DNA of 24,374 bases from an uncultured archaeon. GTDB lineage: Archaea; Thermoproteota; Nitrososphaeria; Nitrososphaerales; CALBXV01. A program made the translations under genes and the position numbers. Each line of letters begins with the position of its first letter. Within the stretch, counting starts at the first letter, position 1. The notes under the pieces are model-generated. The model did no database searches. It was not told where the DNA came from and saw only the letters and a program-made list of their open reading frames with translations. The stretch is taken from positions 1 to 24,374 of the forward strand of contig CALBXV010000617.1 in NCBI GenBank assembly GCA_937890045.1. The letters run 5' to 3'. Positions 1-6,177 of the stretch are shown here, piece after piece.

Positions 1-232
1 CTTGCCATGCATTCCATCCAAGTTGATGAGATTCAATCCATTGTTTCTGCATAGAATAAGTTCCTTCTACAACTCTACGAATTGTTTCCCACCATCTCTC
101 ATTTTTACCATTTTTTTTAACACGAGAATACGTTCTCATATAAACTAATTCACCTAAGCCATTAAAACCAAATGGTGGCTTTTTTCTTTTGTACTTTGCT
201 ATAAAATTTTCAGACAATTGGAACTTTTCCAT
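1..232 (-). CDS. Class II (adenosylcobalamin-dependent) ribonucleoside-triphosphate reductase, N-terminal part
   Basis: This is the first 77 codons of a gene that runs off the left edge. The protein begins [20 protein letters not shown] and continues with [13 protein letters not shown], then [20 protein letters not shown]. That series (FI..Y....P.G..G..vy.RTYsR.....W.ET..RVVEG) matches the start of monomeric class II ribonucleotide reductases such as the Lactobacillus leichmannii enzyme. These enzymes reduce NTPs to dNTPs with cobalamin and need no separate small subunit. The catalytic cysteines and the B12 site lie outside the window. The start is supported by AAGGAG (243-250) about 10 nt upstream. 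The gene follows the helicase with a 78-nt gap that holds a short direct repeat and a copy of the recurrent octamer. Family assignment is confident; completeness of the gene cannot be judged. Confidence 0.88.
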   Translation of the reverse strand, partial: MEKFQLSENFIAKYKRKKPPFGFNGLGELVYMRTYSRVKKNGKNERWWETIRRVVEGTYSMQKQWIESHQLGWNAWQ

Positions 233-274
233 ATAAACTATTTCTCCTTGCTACAAACTTTTCCTATAAACTAT
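222..274 (-). repeat. Imperfect 19/20-bp direct repeat around the reductase start codon
   Basis: On the minus strand the segment ATAGTTTATAGGAAAAGTT (274-256) recurs as ATAGTTTATATGGAAAAGTT (241-222), differing by one inserted base. The second copy contains the ATG of the reductase gene; the first lacks the T and so has no ATG. The copies flank the AAGGAG ribosome-binding site. It may be a local duplication or a pair of binding sites. Confidence 0.6.
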
Positions 275-287
275 GTTACTCACTTTG

Positions 288-295
288 ATAAATAT
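288..295 (-). promoter_or_regulatory. Recurrent octamer, candidate promoter element upstream of the reductase gene
   Basis: The minus strand reads ATATTTAT (plus ATAAATAT) about 55 nt before the reductase start. It is one of six intergenic copies in this window. In the plus direction it resembles a T4 late promoter (GATAAATA here against TATAAATA). Which direction, if any, is functional is unknown. Confidence 0.3.
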
Positions 296-310
296 AATAT
301 ATACTCCAAT

Positions 311-1678
311 CTATTCAAAACCTTCCACATCAACATTCATATCTTTAAATTTAGTTGAAAGTTGCTTCCTCTCATACTCTGTTGAGTTATCCATTTTACC
401 CTGTACTGTTTTTCCATCCTTTGTACTCGCTTCATAAACTTCAATTTTACCTATATTTGTATTTATCATAGCTGGAAACGTAAGACCATCAGGTCCAAAT
501 CTATTTTTAATCACATGAAATCTACCTGTATTTGCTATTTTATCAGCAACTTTTCTACTAACTGATATAACAAAGTCTGCAATCATCACTTTACTATATG
601 CCTCTGCAACTTTTGATGCATCAATTATATCTTCTTCCAACGAACTTCTATTTGCCTGTGATGCAGTCCAAATTGGTAAATCACATTCTCCTGCTAATCC
701 TCTCAAATCTTCATAAATATTTTCTAAAATATGCCTTTTTTCTGTACCTACACCTCTCAAAATATCTGCATAATCAACAATAACAATATCTGGCTCTATC
801 TGTTGTAATTCTATTGTTTTTAAATGTGCTGACAAAGTTTGAACTGAAGCAGATTTCGTTGGAAAATATTTAATGAGAAGTTTTCCTTTCATTGCTTCAA
901 CTTTCTTTTGAACTTCATCTTTATAAAATTTTATATTAGCCGTTGGTGTACCACTAATAATTGAATCATATCTCAATCCAACATACTCTTGATTCAACTC
1001 TAATGTATAATGAACAATTGTTAATCCTTTTTTTAATGCATTAGCAGCTATAGCCTGTAAACACCAAGTTTTACCAATACCTGCAGGTGCAACTATTACA
1101 CCCAATTCACCTTTACCTAATCCACCATCCATTATATCATTTATAGAATCCCAAGGAGTTGTTATTGTATTCCTAACACTTTTAAGTAACCTATCTTCAA
1201 TTCCCGTAGTATAATCATGACCTAAATCTCTCTCTGCTCCAGCTTTAAGTGCATCATCTATAAGTTTTTTAATACCATCATAATCTCTATTTTGTAATAA
1301 GTCTACTGACTGTACTATAGCACTTTTAAGAACTTGATTTTTACAAAAATCTATAGTTTGTGATTTGATAAATTCCAAATCCGTAGCATTAATATTTCTC
1401 CAAGCATTTCCTAAATTTTCTATAACTGAAACTTTTAAAACATCATCATCTATACCATCTATTTTAACTTTCATTACTTCAAGAGTAATAGACCTCTTAT
1501 ATTTTAAATAATATCCTATAATAGTTCCAACTAACCACTTATTTGCATCAGATTCAAAATAACTACTCTCAATAATATCATGAATAGTTTGTAAAAATAT
1601 TTTATCTTCCAATAAAGATGATATTACTTTTATTTGAAATTGTTGCCCAAAGCGTGTTAATTTAGAATCATTCGCCAT
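311..1678 (-). CDS. 41: Replicative DNA helicase, T4 gp41 / DnaB-like
   Basis: A 455-aa RecA-fold hexameric helicase that unwinds DNA 5'-3' on the lagging strand and works with a primase. The N-terminal half (about 1-170) is helical and poorly conserved. The C-terminal ATPase has a Walker A motif APAGIGKT (197-204), a Walker B motif IVIVDYAD (298-305) and a sensor-like TASQANR (338-344), the pattern of gp41/DnaB helicases. Length is close to T4 gp41 (475 aa). It is last in a run of uvsX, exonuclease, small basic ORF and helicase, and its start overlaps the small ORF by 11 nt, which suggests translational coupling. No strong Shine-Dalgarno sequence is visible; the upstream stretch is A-rich with GAAGAA-type purines. 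The gp41 assignment rests on motifs and neighbours; no primase gene is in the window. Confidence 0.9.
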   Translation of the reverse strand: MANDSKLTRFGQQFQIKVISSLLEDKIFLQTIHDIIESSYFESDANKWLVGTIIGYYLKYKRSITLEVMKVKIDGIDDDVLKVSVIENLGNAWRNINATDLEFIKSQTIDFCKNQVLKSAIVQSVDLLQNRDYDGIKKLIDDALKAGAERDLGHDYTTGIEDRLLKSVRNTITTPWDSINDIMDGGLGKGELGVIVAPAGIGKTWCLQAIAANALKKGLTIVHYTLELNQEYVGLRYDSIISGTPTANIKFYKDEVQKKVEAMKGKLLIKYFPTKSASVQTLSAHLKTIELQQIEPDIVIVDYADILRGVGTEKRHILENIYEDLRGLAGECDLPIWTASQANRSSLEEDIIDASKVAEAYSKVMIADFVISVSRKVADKIANTGRFHVIKNRFGPDGLTFPAMINTNIGKIEVYEASTKDGKTVQGKMDNSTEYERKQLSTKFKDMNVDVEGFE

Positions 1679-1847
1679 ATAATTTTTTTCTTTTTTCTTC
1701 TTTAATTTTTTCTACACGTTTTAATTTATATCTATCTCTAGCTTCTTTTTTTAATTGCTCACTATTACGTTCATAATATTCCATCTGCCATTTTCGTTGA
1801 GCTTCACGCTTTTCCTTTTTTGTAAAATATTTACGTTTTCTTCCCAT
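1668..1847 (-). CDS. Small basic protein of unknown function
   Basis: A 59-aa ORF beginning MGRKRKYFTKKEKREAQRKW and ending KKLYGE. It is extremely rich in Lys, Arg and Glu (KKEKREAQRKW, EEKRKK) with regularly spaced YY/RY residues, so it is probably one long charged helix that could bind nucleic acid. It overlaps the end of the exonuclease gene by 17 nt and the start of the helicase gene by 11 nt, filling the only gap between them. That overlap and the absence of another reading frame there argue that it is real. There is no clear ribosome-binding site (AGAAAAG only), so translation probably depends on coupling. I recognise no family; a distant likeness to the basic N-terminal regions of phage HNH proteins is too weak to use. 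Confidence 0.55.
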   Translation of the reverse strand: MGRKRKYFTKKEKREAQRKWQMEYYERNSEQLKKEARDRYKLKRVEKIKEEKRKKLYGE

Positions 1848-2901
1848 AAGACTTTTCTGCCATATTATTTAATTTATTAAACGAAGTGGCTAACCAACTA
1901 TTTAAATTTGGTAACGTTGAATATAACTTATCATCCATAAACATTGTTTGAAATTTATGCTTAACTAACTTAGAAATTGGTTTATTAACTGTATCAAGTA
2001 TTTTTAACTTTTGATGCTGTGAAATATCCACCTCATGTAACTGCATCAATCTACGATTCAGAAACATTGTATCTCTTTGTTCTAAAATAGTTTTATAAAA
2101 ATTTCCACTTTCGGTATCTTGTTTTGCTACTGCAGTTTTTATAATATCTTCAACACTATAATAAGAACCATCTTTCATAGCAGGAAAATTCTTTACAAGA
2201 GTTTTAGTTCCAATTCCTAATACTCCCTTTATATTATCTGATTGGTCGCCATCAAAGATTCTACACATTAGAAGATTATTGGGTGTTACACCATATTCTT
2301 CTTTAACCAGCTCGGGATTATATAGTTTCTTTTTGGTAGGCGACCATACAGATATTCTATCACTTACTAACTGCAAAAAATCCTTATCAGTTGACATTAT
2401 AATAATATCACTTTTAGGTAATACATTAGTTGAAATATAAGCTATGGTATCATCAGCCTCTATATTATCTATTGATAGTATAGTTATAGGAAGTTGTTCA
2501 AGATATTCAACAGAACGTTGAACCTGCATAAACATTGACTTTTGTTCATCATCTACAGAAGAAAAATCATTAGCTCTATTAAGACGTATCTTTGTCTTAC
2601 GCTTCTTTTTATATTCTGGATATAACTTACGGCGGCGGACAGACCCCCCTTTACCATCAAATACAACTATGCATCGGGTGGGATTGAGCATTTTAATTGC
2701 ATAACCGACTGACTTCAAAAAACCAACTATTCCCCCAACGTGAATCCCATCATCATTGAGAGTTGGTATAACGCTGAATACTCTTATAAAGGTATTCAGG
2801 CCATCTATTATCAGTACCTTATCATCAGGCTTCCCTGAATCTATCTCGCCGCCGTGTTTTCTTATTTCATTTAATATAGATATGTATCTATCATTACTCA
2901 T
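1831..2901 (-). CDS. rnh: 5'-3' exonuclease / flap endonuclease, RNase H-like of T4 phages
   Basis: A 356-aa member of the Pol I N-terminal/FEN nuclease family, which removes RNA primers and 5' flaps. Visible active-site elements are LIIDGLN (30-36, D33), VVFDGKGG followed by RRR (79-91, D82 and the arginines), NIEADDT (146-152, E148, D150, D151), STDKDF (170-175, D172, D174) and GDQSDNIKG (218-226, D219, D222). The helix-three-turn-helix GVLGIGTKTL (226-235) follows. Size is somewhat above T4 RNase H (305 aa). Its start overlaps the end of uvsX by 8 nt. The arginine triplet and the early HGGE are written with GC-rich codons (CGC CGC CGT; GGC GGC), odd in this AT-rich genome and mutually complementary. 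The gene symbol is by analogy with T4. Confidence 0.9.
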   Translation of the reverse strand: MSNDRYISILNEIRKHGGEIDSGKPDDKVLIIDGLNTFIRVFSVIPTLNDDGIHVGGIVGFLKSVGYAIKMLNPTRCIVVFDGKGGSVRRRKLYPEYKKKRKTKIRLNRANDFSSVDDEQKSMFMQVQRSVEYLEQLPITILSIDNIEADDTIAYISTNVLPKSDIIIMSTDKDFLQLVSDRISVWSPTKKKLYNPELVKEEYGVTPNNLLMCRIFDGDQSDNIKGVLGIGTKTLVKNFPAMKDGSYYSVEDIIKTAVAKQDTESGNFYKTILEQRDTMFLNRRLMQLHEVDISQHQKLKILDTVNKPISKLVKHKFQTMFMDDKLYSTLPNLNSWLATSFNKLNNMAEKSYGKKT

Positions 2902-3985
2902 CAGATTCTTCTGCTACAGTTATATCATCAATTCCAAAGTTTTTATCGTATTTAAGAATCGCTTTACTACAAATTAAATTATAGCAATACTCTTTAAACT
3001 CAGTATCCTTTAACTGTTCTGACCAATCTTTAGATTGAAACTTTATTTCATTCCCTTGATGGTCATTCATCGTATACCAAGCACCACCTTGTTTTAACAA
3101 TTTATGATCTTTTAAGACCTGTAGCCAACTTCCATCATCATCAATACCACTTTCAAAGTACAAATTAAAATCAGCATGCCTCATGGGAGGACCTAGTCTA
3201 TTTTTAATGACTTGAGCTCTCATTTTCATGCCGATTGTATTAGTCTTTTTATCTTTGATTTGTCCAACATTTTTCAATCTGATACGTGTTGAAGCGTGGA
3301 ATGGTAATGCTTTTCCACCACTTGTTGTCCAAGGGTCTCCAAACATTACTCCGAGTTTTTGTCTGAGTTGATTAGTGAATACTAAAGCTATCTTCTGTCT
3401 ACCAATCATTTGAGTAATCTTTCTCATCGCTTTTGATATGATAATAGCTTTAGATGTAGCCCATCCGTCTTTTTCAAAATCAGCCTCTAACTCTACTTTA
3501 GTAGTAGCTGCTGCTAAAGAATCAACCAAGATTGTTACTAATCTATCTTTATCTGATTCACGAATCTTTACAACAATTTTTTCAATGGCTTCGAAAATAT
3601 CTTCTATTGTTTCTAAATGTATATACAACATATTACTTACATCTATTCCAATAGCTTCAAGAAATTCTCTACTCACAGAAGTCTCAGTATCCATATAAAC
3701 TGCTACTCCTTCTTTTCTTTGTGTTTCCGCAAGAATGTGAGCACCAATTAAAGATTTACCACTCGATTCTAAACCATTAATTTCTGTGATTCTTCCTACT
3801 GCAATACCACCATTAGGTTTATTCGAAATTGCTAAATTTAATAGAGTTGATCCTGTTGAAACAAAATCCTTTATATCTGTAGGAGTTGTATCAGAACCGT
3901 CTAAAAAATAAGCAACTTTGGTATCTTTGAATTGTTTGTTAAGATTATCAGCTAATACACTTGCTAATTCATCTTTTACAGACAT
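2894..3985 (-). CDS. uvsX: Recombinase UvsX (RecA/Rad51 family)
   Basis: A 363-aa RecA-family strand-exchange ATPase that coats ssDNA and drives recombination-dependent replication and repair with gp32. Walker A is GLESSGKS (71-78). The catalytic Glu region is YMDTETSVSREF (97-108), Walker B is ILVDS (152-156), and VFTNQLRQKLGVMFGDPWTT corresponds to the L1/L2 region. The C-terminus is acidic (VAEESDE). Length is near that of T4 UvsX (391 aa). A Shine-Dalgarno GAGGAG lies just upstream. It sits 14 nt after gp32 and overlaps the exonuclease gene, so the three are probably cotranscribed. The name UvsX rests on family and gene neighbourhood; motifs alone would equally allow the label RecA-like. 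Confidence 0.93.
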   Translation of the reverse strand: MSVKDELASVLADNLNKQFKDTKVAYFLDGSDTTPTDIKDFVSTGSTLLNLAISNKPNGGIAVGRITEINGLESSGKSLIGAHILAETQRKEGVAVYMDTETSVSREFLEAIGIDVSNMLYIHLETIEDIFEAIEKIVVKIRESDKDRLVTILVDSLAAATTKVELEADFEKDGWATSKAIIISKAMRKITQMIGRQKIALVFTNQLRQKLGVMFGDPWTTSGGKALPFHASTRIRLKNVGQIKDKKTNTIGMKMRAQVIKNRLGPPMRHADFNLYFESGIDDDGSWLQVLKDHKLLKQGGAWYTMNDHQGNEIKFQSKDWSEQLKDTEFKEYCYNLICSKAILKYDKNFGIDDITVAEESDE

Positions 3986-3999
3986 TTAAATTCTCCTCT

Positions 4000-4770
4000 T
4001 TAACTATTAAAGAGGTCATCAAATGCTGCGGATGCATCAGAAGTAGTTGTATTACTTTGTAAGGTAGATACTGTAGAAGACTTTTCAGTTTCTTTTTTAG
4101 TATCAGTTTCCTCATCATCTTCAGAAGGATTTAGCCATTTCTGTAAAACTTCTGCTAATTCATCATAAGTTTGTTCGTTATAAATTTCACGAATATCCTT
4201 TTGTGAATTTAACAAAGTTTCAAGTTCCTTTGCATCTTCTGTAATCTGAGTTTGGTTGGGTTTAACTCTAATAGTTGTTTTAGGAAACGAAGCACCGATT
4301 TCTTCGGCTGTTTTGAATTCGACTCCTACATCCCTACCATTTACTGGATCTGTAATATCACCATAATCTGGATCTGCAATAACTGAAAGAAGTTCCTGGT
4401 AAACTGTTTTACCAAATCCCCAGAATTTTACTCCTTCTTTTTCTTCACCACGAACAATTACAGGTGTAAAAGTTCTCATTTTTGCCTCTAACTTTTTACC
4501 TAATTTCCAATCATCTCTATTACCAGATGACTTTAGTTTATCAGCAAATTCTTCAATTGGATCTGGACGACCAAAACTGATTGGTGATAAGTAACTCTTA
4601 CCGCCAATATCATAATGAAAAAATAGTTCAATAAACGGTGTTTGCTTATTGAATTTATAAGGTACTATTCTAATTAAGGTTTTGCCTGGTTGAGGTTTCC
4701 AAAGATTTGAAGTACGAGTATTCGTAGTTTGAAGTTGAGTTAATCTTTTCTTGATTGCGTTAATATCCAT
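4000..4770 (-). CDS. 32: Single-stranded DNA-binding protein, T4 gp32-like
   Basis: A 256-aa ssDNA-binding protein that covers unwound template and recruits replication and recombination partners. The N-terminal basic segment (INAIKKRLTQLQ) fits the cooperativity domain. The core holds WKPQPGKTLIRIVPYKFN (24-41), FIELFFHYDIGGKSYLSP and VIVRGEEKEGVKFWGFGKTVY, then LSVIADPDYGDITDPVNGRD. These are signatures of gp32 in T4-like phages. The C-terminal 40 residues are acidic and Ser/Thr-rich, ending AAFDDLFNS, as expected for the interaction tail. Length is below T4 gp32 (301 aa), and the His/Cys zinc-binding set of T4 gp32 is not visible. The start has AAGGAG (4778-4783). The leader has a hairpin and an AU-rich tract resembling an autogenous operator. 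Confidence 0.92.
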   Translation of the reverse strand: MDINAIKKRLTQLQTTNTRTSNLWKPQPGKTLIRIVPYKFNKQTPFIELFFHYDIGGKSYLSPISFGRPDPIEEFADKLKSSGNRDDWKLGKKLEAKMRTFTPVIVRGEEKEGVKFWGFGKTVYQELLSVIADPDYGDITDPVNGRDVGVEFKTAEEIGASFPKTTIRVKPNQTQITEDAKELETLLNSQKDIREIYNEQTYDELAEVLQKWLNPSEDDEETDTKKETEKSSTVSTLQSNTTTSDASAAFDDLFNS

Positions 4771-4777
4771 TTGATAT

Positions 4778-4834
4778 CTCCTTATTATTTATTATTTATT
4801 TAGTATTTTTCAATGATTACCAAGTGTAACCATT
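4778..4834 (-). promoter_or_regulatory. gp32 mRNA leader with hairpin and AU-rich tract (candidate autogenous translational operator)
   Basis: In the minus-strand RNA, AATGGTTAC (4834-4826) pairs with GTAATCATT (4820-4812) around loop ACTTG, giving 9 bp including one G-U. It ends about 42 nt before the gp32 start. Between it and the AAGGAG lies an unstructured A/U stretch of TAAATAA-type repeats. T4 gene 32 mRNA has the same order: structured element, AU-rich single-stranded tract, then RBS, where gp32 binds to repress itself. I see no pseudoknot here, so function is inferred from layout. Confidence 0.5.
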
Positions 4835-4857
4835 TACAGTAATATATATCAAGTAGT

Positions 4858-5028
4858 TTACTTTAAATCCACGTTATTTTTATAACATTCTATACAAAAG
4901 ATCTTATTATTTTTAAAGTACCAATCACTATGATATCCATCAGACCAATGGACTGTTTGATAAACTTCTCTATTACATTTTGAGCAAAACCTCTTAGGTT
5001 TTTCACTCACTTCTAAATGTTCTCCCAT
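4858..5028 (-). CDS. Small zinc-ribbon protein
   Basis: A 56-aa ORF starting MGEHLEVSEKPKRF with two CxxC pairs, CSKC (15-18) and CIEC (45-48), separated by 26 residues rich in aromatic residues and His (YQTVHWSDGYHSDWYF). This is a treble-clef or zinc-ribbon pattern, probably structural zinc, and could mediate nucleic-acid or protein binding. The start is preceded by GGATGCGGAT, an acceptable Shine-Dalgarno region. It lies between the terminator of the structured RNA and the gp32 leader, so it must be read from its own promoter or by read-through. I do not recognise a named family. The paired cysteines make it likely to be a real gene. Confidence 0.72.
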   Translation of the reverse strand: MGEHLEVSEKPKRFCSKCNREVYQTVHWSDGYHSDWYFKNNKIFCIECYKNNVDLK

Positions 5029-5051
5029 TTTATCCGCATCCTTTAATATAT

Positions 5052-5118
5052 AAAAAAAAGTGGCCCGTTATTTTCAAGTTTGGTAATATGGTGGAAACTG
5101 AAAATTTGAGCCACTTTT
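5052..5118 (-). terminator. Intrinsic terminator ending the structured RNA
   Basis: In the minus-strand RNA, AAAAGTGGC (5118-5110) pairs with GCCACTTTTT on the far side, followed by a run of eight T. Inside the loop ATTTTCAG and CTTGAAAAT can extend the pairing with one bulge. A G/C-closed stem plus a long U run is a classical rho-independent terminator. It separates the RNA from the zinc-ribbon/gp32 operon. Confidence 0.85.
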
Positions 5119-5127
5119 AAAACTTTT

Positions 5128-5142
5128 GCCCGCCGCCGTCCC
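5128..5142 (-). other. GC-rich G-run element near the 3' end of the structured RNA
   Basis: The minus strand reads GGGACGGCGGCGGGC, far from local base composition, 10 nt before the terminator stem begins. I find no complementary partner inside the RNA. It could form a two-tier G-quadruplex, or pair in trans: ACGGCGGCGGGC (5139-5128) matches the exonuclease message at 2640-2629 over 12 bp with one G-U. Confidence 0.5.
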
Positions 5143-5676
5143 TCTTTAGATACCATCCGATACACTAAACTTTTAGGTGTTTTCCACCAACAGTTTTAAT
5201 TTGGTAACTGTCAAACCTCGTCTCTGTTTAGTGTATTATACTTATGTCATCGGTTATCCTCCGAGTTTTGAAATTTTGGGGGTGTGGAAAAGCCATTCCA
5301 CATCGAATCACTCTGATTTTTTGCCTTCACACTTTGTTTCCGAAAGTTACTACGATTCTCTCTCAATGCTATTAACATCGTTGAGGCGAATACAACTTCT
5401 AAACAACTGCCTTAACCCTCAAAGATCGGTTTATTCGGCCAGTTCTCAGGGAGATTTCCTTTCGGGTACTCCCAGTGAAGCGAAAAAGTAGGCTACTTTT
5501 TCAAGTTAGTTTGACTCAAACTCCCTCATAGATTGTCATCCAGTATTACCAACATTTAGGTGAATACTCTTCTACCACAAGAAGAATCGGGATACATTAC
5601 AAGCCCTTATCGAAACCTGTTATTCAGTCAACCCCACATCAACATGCCTGCTGATGCGTCCCATTTCAAATTTTTC

Positions 5677-5703
5677 AAAAAACACAACCATATATACTAT
5701 GGT
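5677..5703 (-). terminator. Weak hairpin plus T run at the 5' end of the structured RNA
   Basis: In the minus RNA ACCATA (5703-5698... upper arm of TATGGT on plus) pairs with TATGGT (5692-5687) around GTATA, followed after TGTG by six T (5682-5677). It could end transcripts from the 139-aa gene, or be the first helix of the noncoding RNA. The stem is AU-rich, so termination would be leaky. Confidence 0.35.
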
Positions 5704-5708
5704 CTGAT

Positions 5709-5735
5709 ATTATATATATAAGTCTAATTTCCCAA
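5709..5735 (-). promoter_or_regulatory. Candidate sigma70-like promoter for the structured RNA
   Basis: On the minus strand TATAAT (5714-5709) is preceded by TTGGGA (5735-5730) with a 15-nt spacer, shorter than the ideal 17. Transcription would begin near 5702, right at the first hairpin of the RNA. The exact -10 match is clear; the -35 is weak. Confidence 0.4.
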
Positions 5736-5753
5736 AACACTGGTTTATTTTAT

Positions 5754-6173
5754 TTAAATTACAGTTGTTCTATCCCACGCATTAACATCAATAATAGTAT
5801 AAATCCTTGTAGGAATGATGTTTATACCTTCTTCATTTGTGAGTAAAAGTGTATTGTGATAATTTTCCCAAGGTACGGGAAAAGTTTTATCTAAAACCCC
5901 TTTATTCTCTTTCCGAATTATTTCGTTAAGAGCATTAATAGTATATAAAGTATTAGTCTGTTTCTTTCTATGTAACGATATTGTATCTCTTGCATTGTCT
6001 ATATAATCATCTGTTAACTCTACATTGTATGTACATATTAATTGATGATGATCTTTTTCATTCTGAAATACATAAACCTTATCGAACAAAATATCATTAC
6101 ATTCTATAATTAAATCAATTATATCATATAACCTATTTCGTTTAGCGAATGTACAAAGTAGTTGGGTTTTCAT
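5754..6173 (-). CDS. Conserved-looking 139-aa protein of unknown function
   Basis: The protein starts MKTQLLCTFAKRNRLYDIID and ends VNAWDRTTVI. It has alternating hydrophobic stretches (LLCTFAK, DIIDLIIECNDILFDKVYVFQN, LICTYNVEL) that suggest a compact alpha/beta fold without membrane segments or signal peptide. A Lys-rich middle (LHRKKQTNTLYTINALNEIIRKENKG) looks helical. I have an impression of similar 130-150-aa proteins in T4-like cyanophages but cannot name one. It lies 4 nt after the 685-aa gene, so the two are cotranscribed, and it is the last gene before the structured RNA. Coding is strongly supported by length and spacing; function is unknown. Confidence 0.75.
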   Translation of the reverse strand: MKTQLLCTFAKRNRLYDIIDLIIECNDILFDKVYVFQNEKDHHQLICTYNVELTDDYIDNARDTISLHRKKQTNTLYTINALNEIIRKENKGVLDKTFPVPWENYHNTLLLTNEEGINIIPTRIYTIIDVNAWDRTTVI

Positions 6174-6177
6174 AATA

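Larger units (their letters stand above)
5052..5705 (-). ncRNA. Large structured noncoding RNA, family unknown
   Basis: A stretch of about 650 nt lacks any plausible gene, is clearly GC-richer than its flanks (about 45 % in one 60-nt line, against about 27 % in a nearby coding line), and is dense in minus-strand helices. Examples: an 11-bp perfect stem (5226-5236 with 5160-5170) enclosing two hairpins (5206-5211/5190-5195 and 5185-5188/5176-5179), i.e. a multibranch; a 9-bp hairpin 5494-5502/5482-5490; AGTATT(C)ACC with GGTAATACT (5568-5559/5550-5542); TGTGGAA with TTCCACA (5302-5296/5289-5283); and GGGAG with CTCCC (5473-5469/5453-5449) holding a GAAA tetraloop. Several helices need G-U pairs that exist only in the minus RNA, which fixes the strand. 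A promoter-like site (5709-5735) and a strong terminator bound it. Giant phage RNAs such as GOLLD and ROOL are the obvious comparison, but I cannot assign it. Confidence 0.7.

Noticed and set aside
5177..5491. 104-codon ORF on the plus strand
   Set aside because: It lies inside the structured RNA, is opposite to all genes, has no convincing RBS, and its protein composition (many Ser, Leu, Pro, Cys scattered) shows no recognisable motif. It is open because the region is GC-richer.
5595..5640. tmRNA-like 5' end (GGGGTTGACTGAATAACAGG then TTTCGAT) on the minus strand
   Set aside because: No matching tRNA-like 3' half, CCA end or tag-peptide frame follows, and the transcript seems to end with an ordinary intrinsic terminator.
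5052..5753. Group I or group II self-splicing intron
   Set aside because: The region does not interrupt a gene, and I could not find the group I P/Q/R/S core or a group II domain V.
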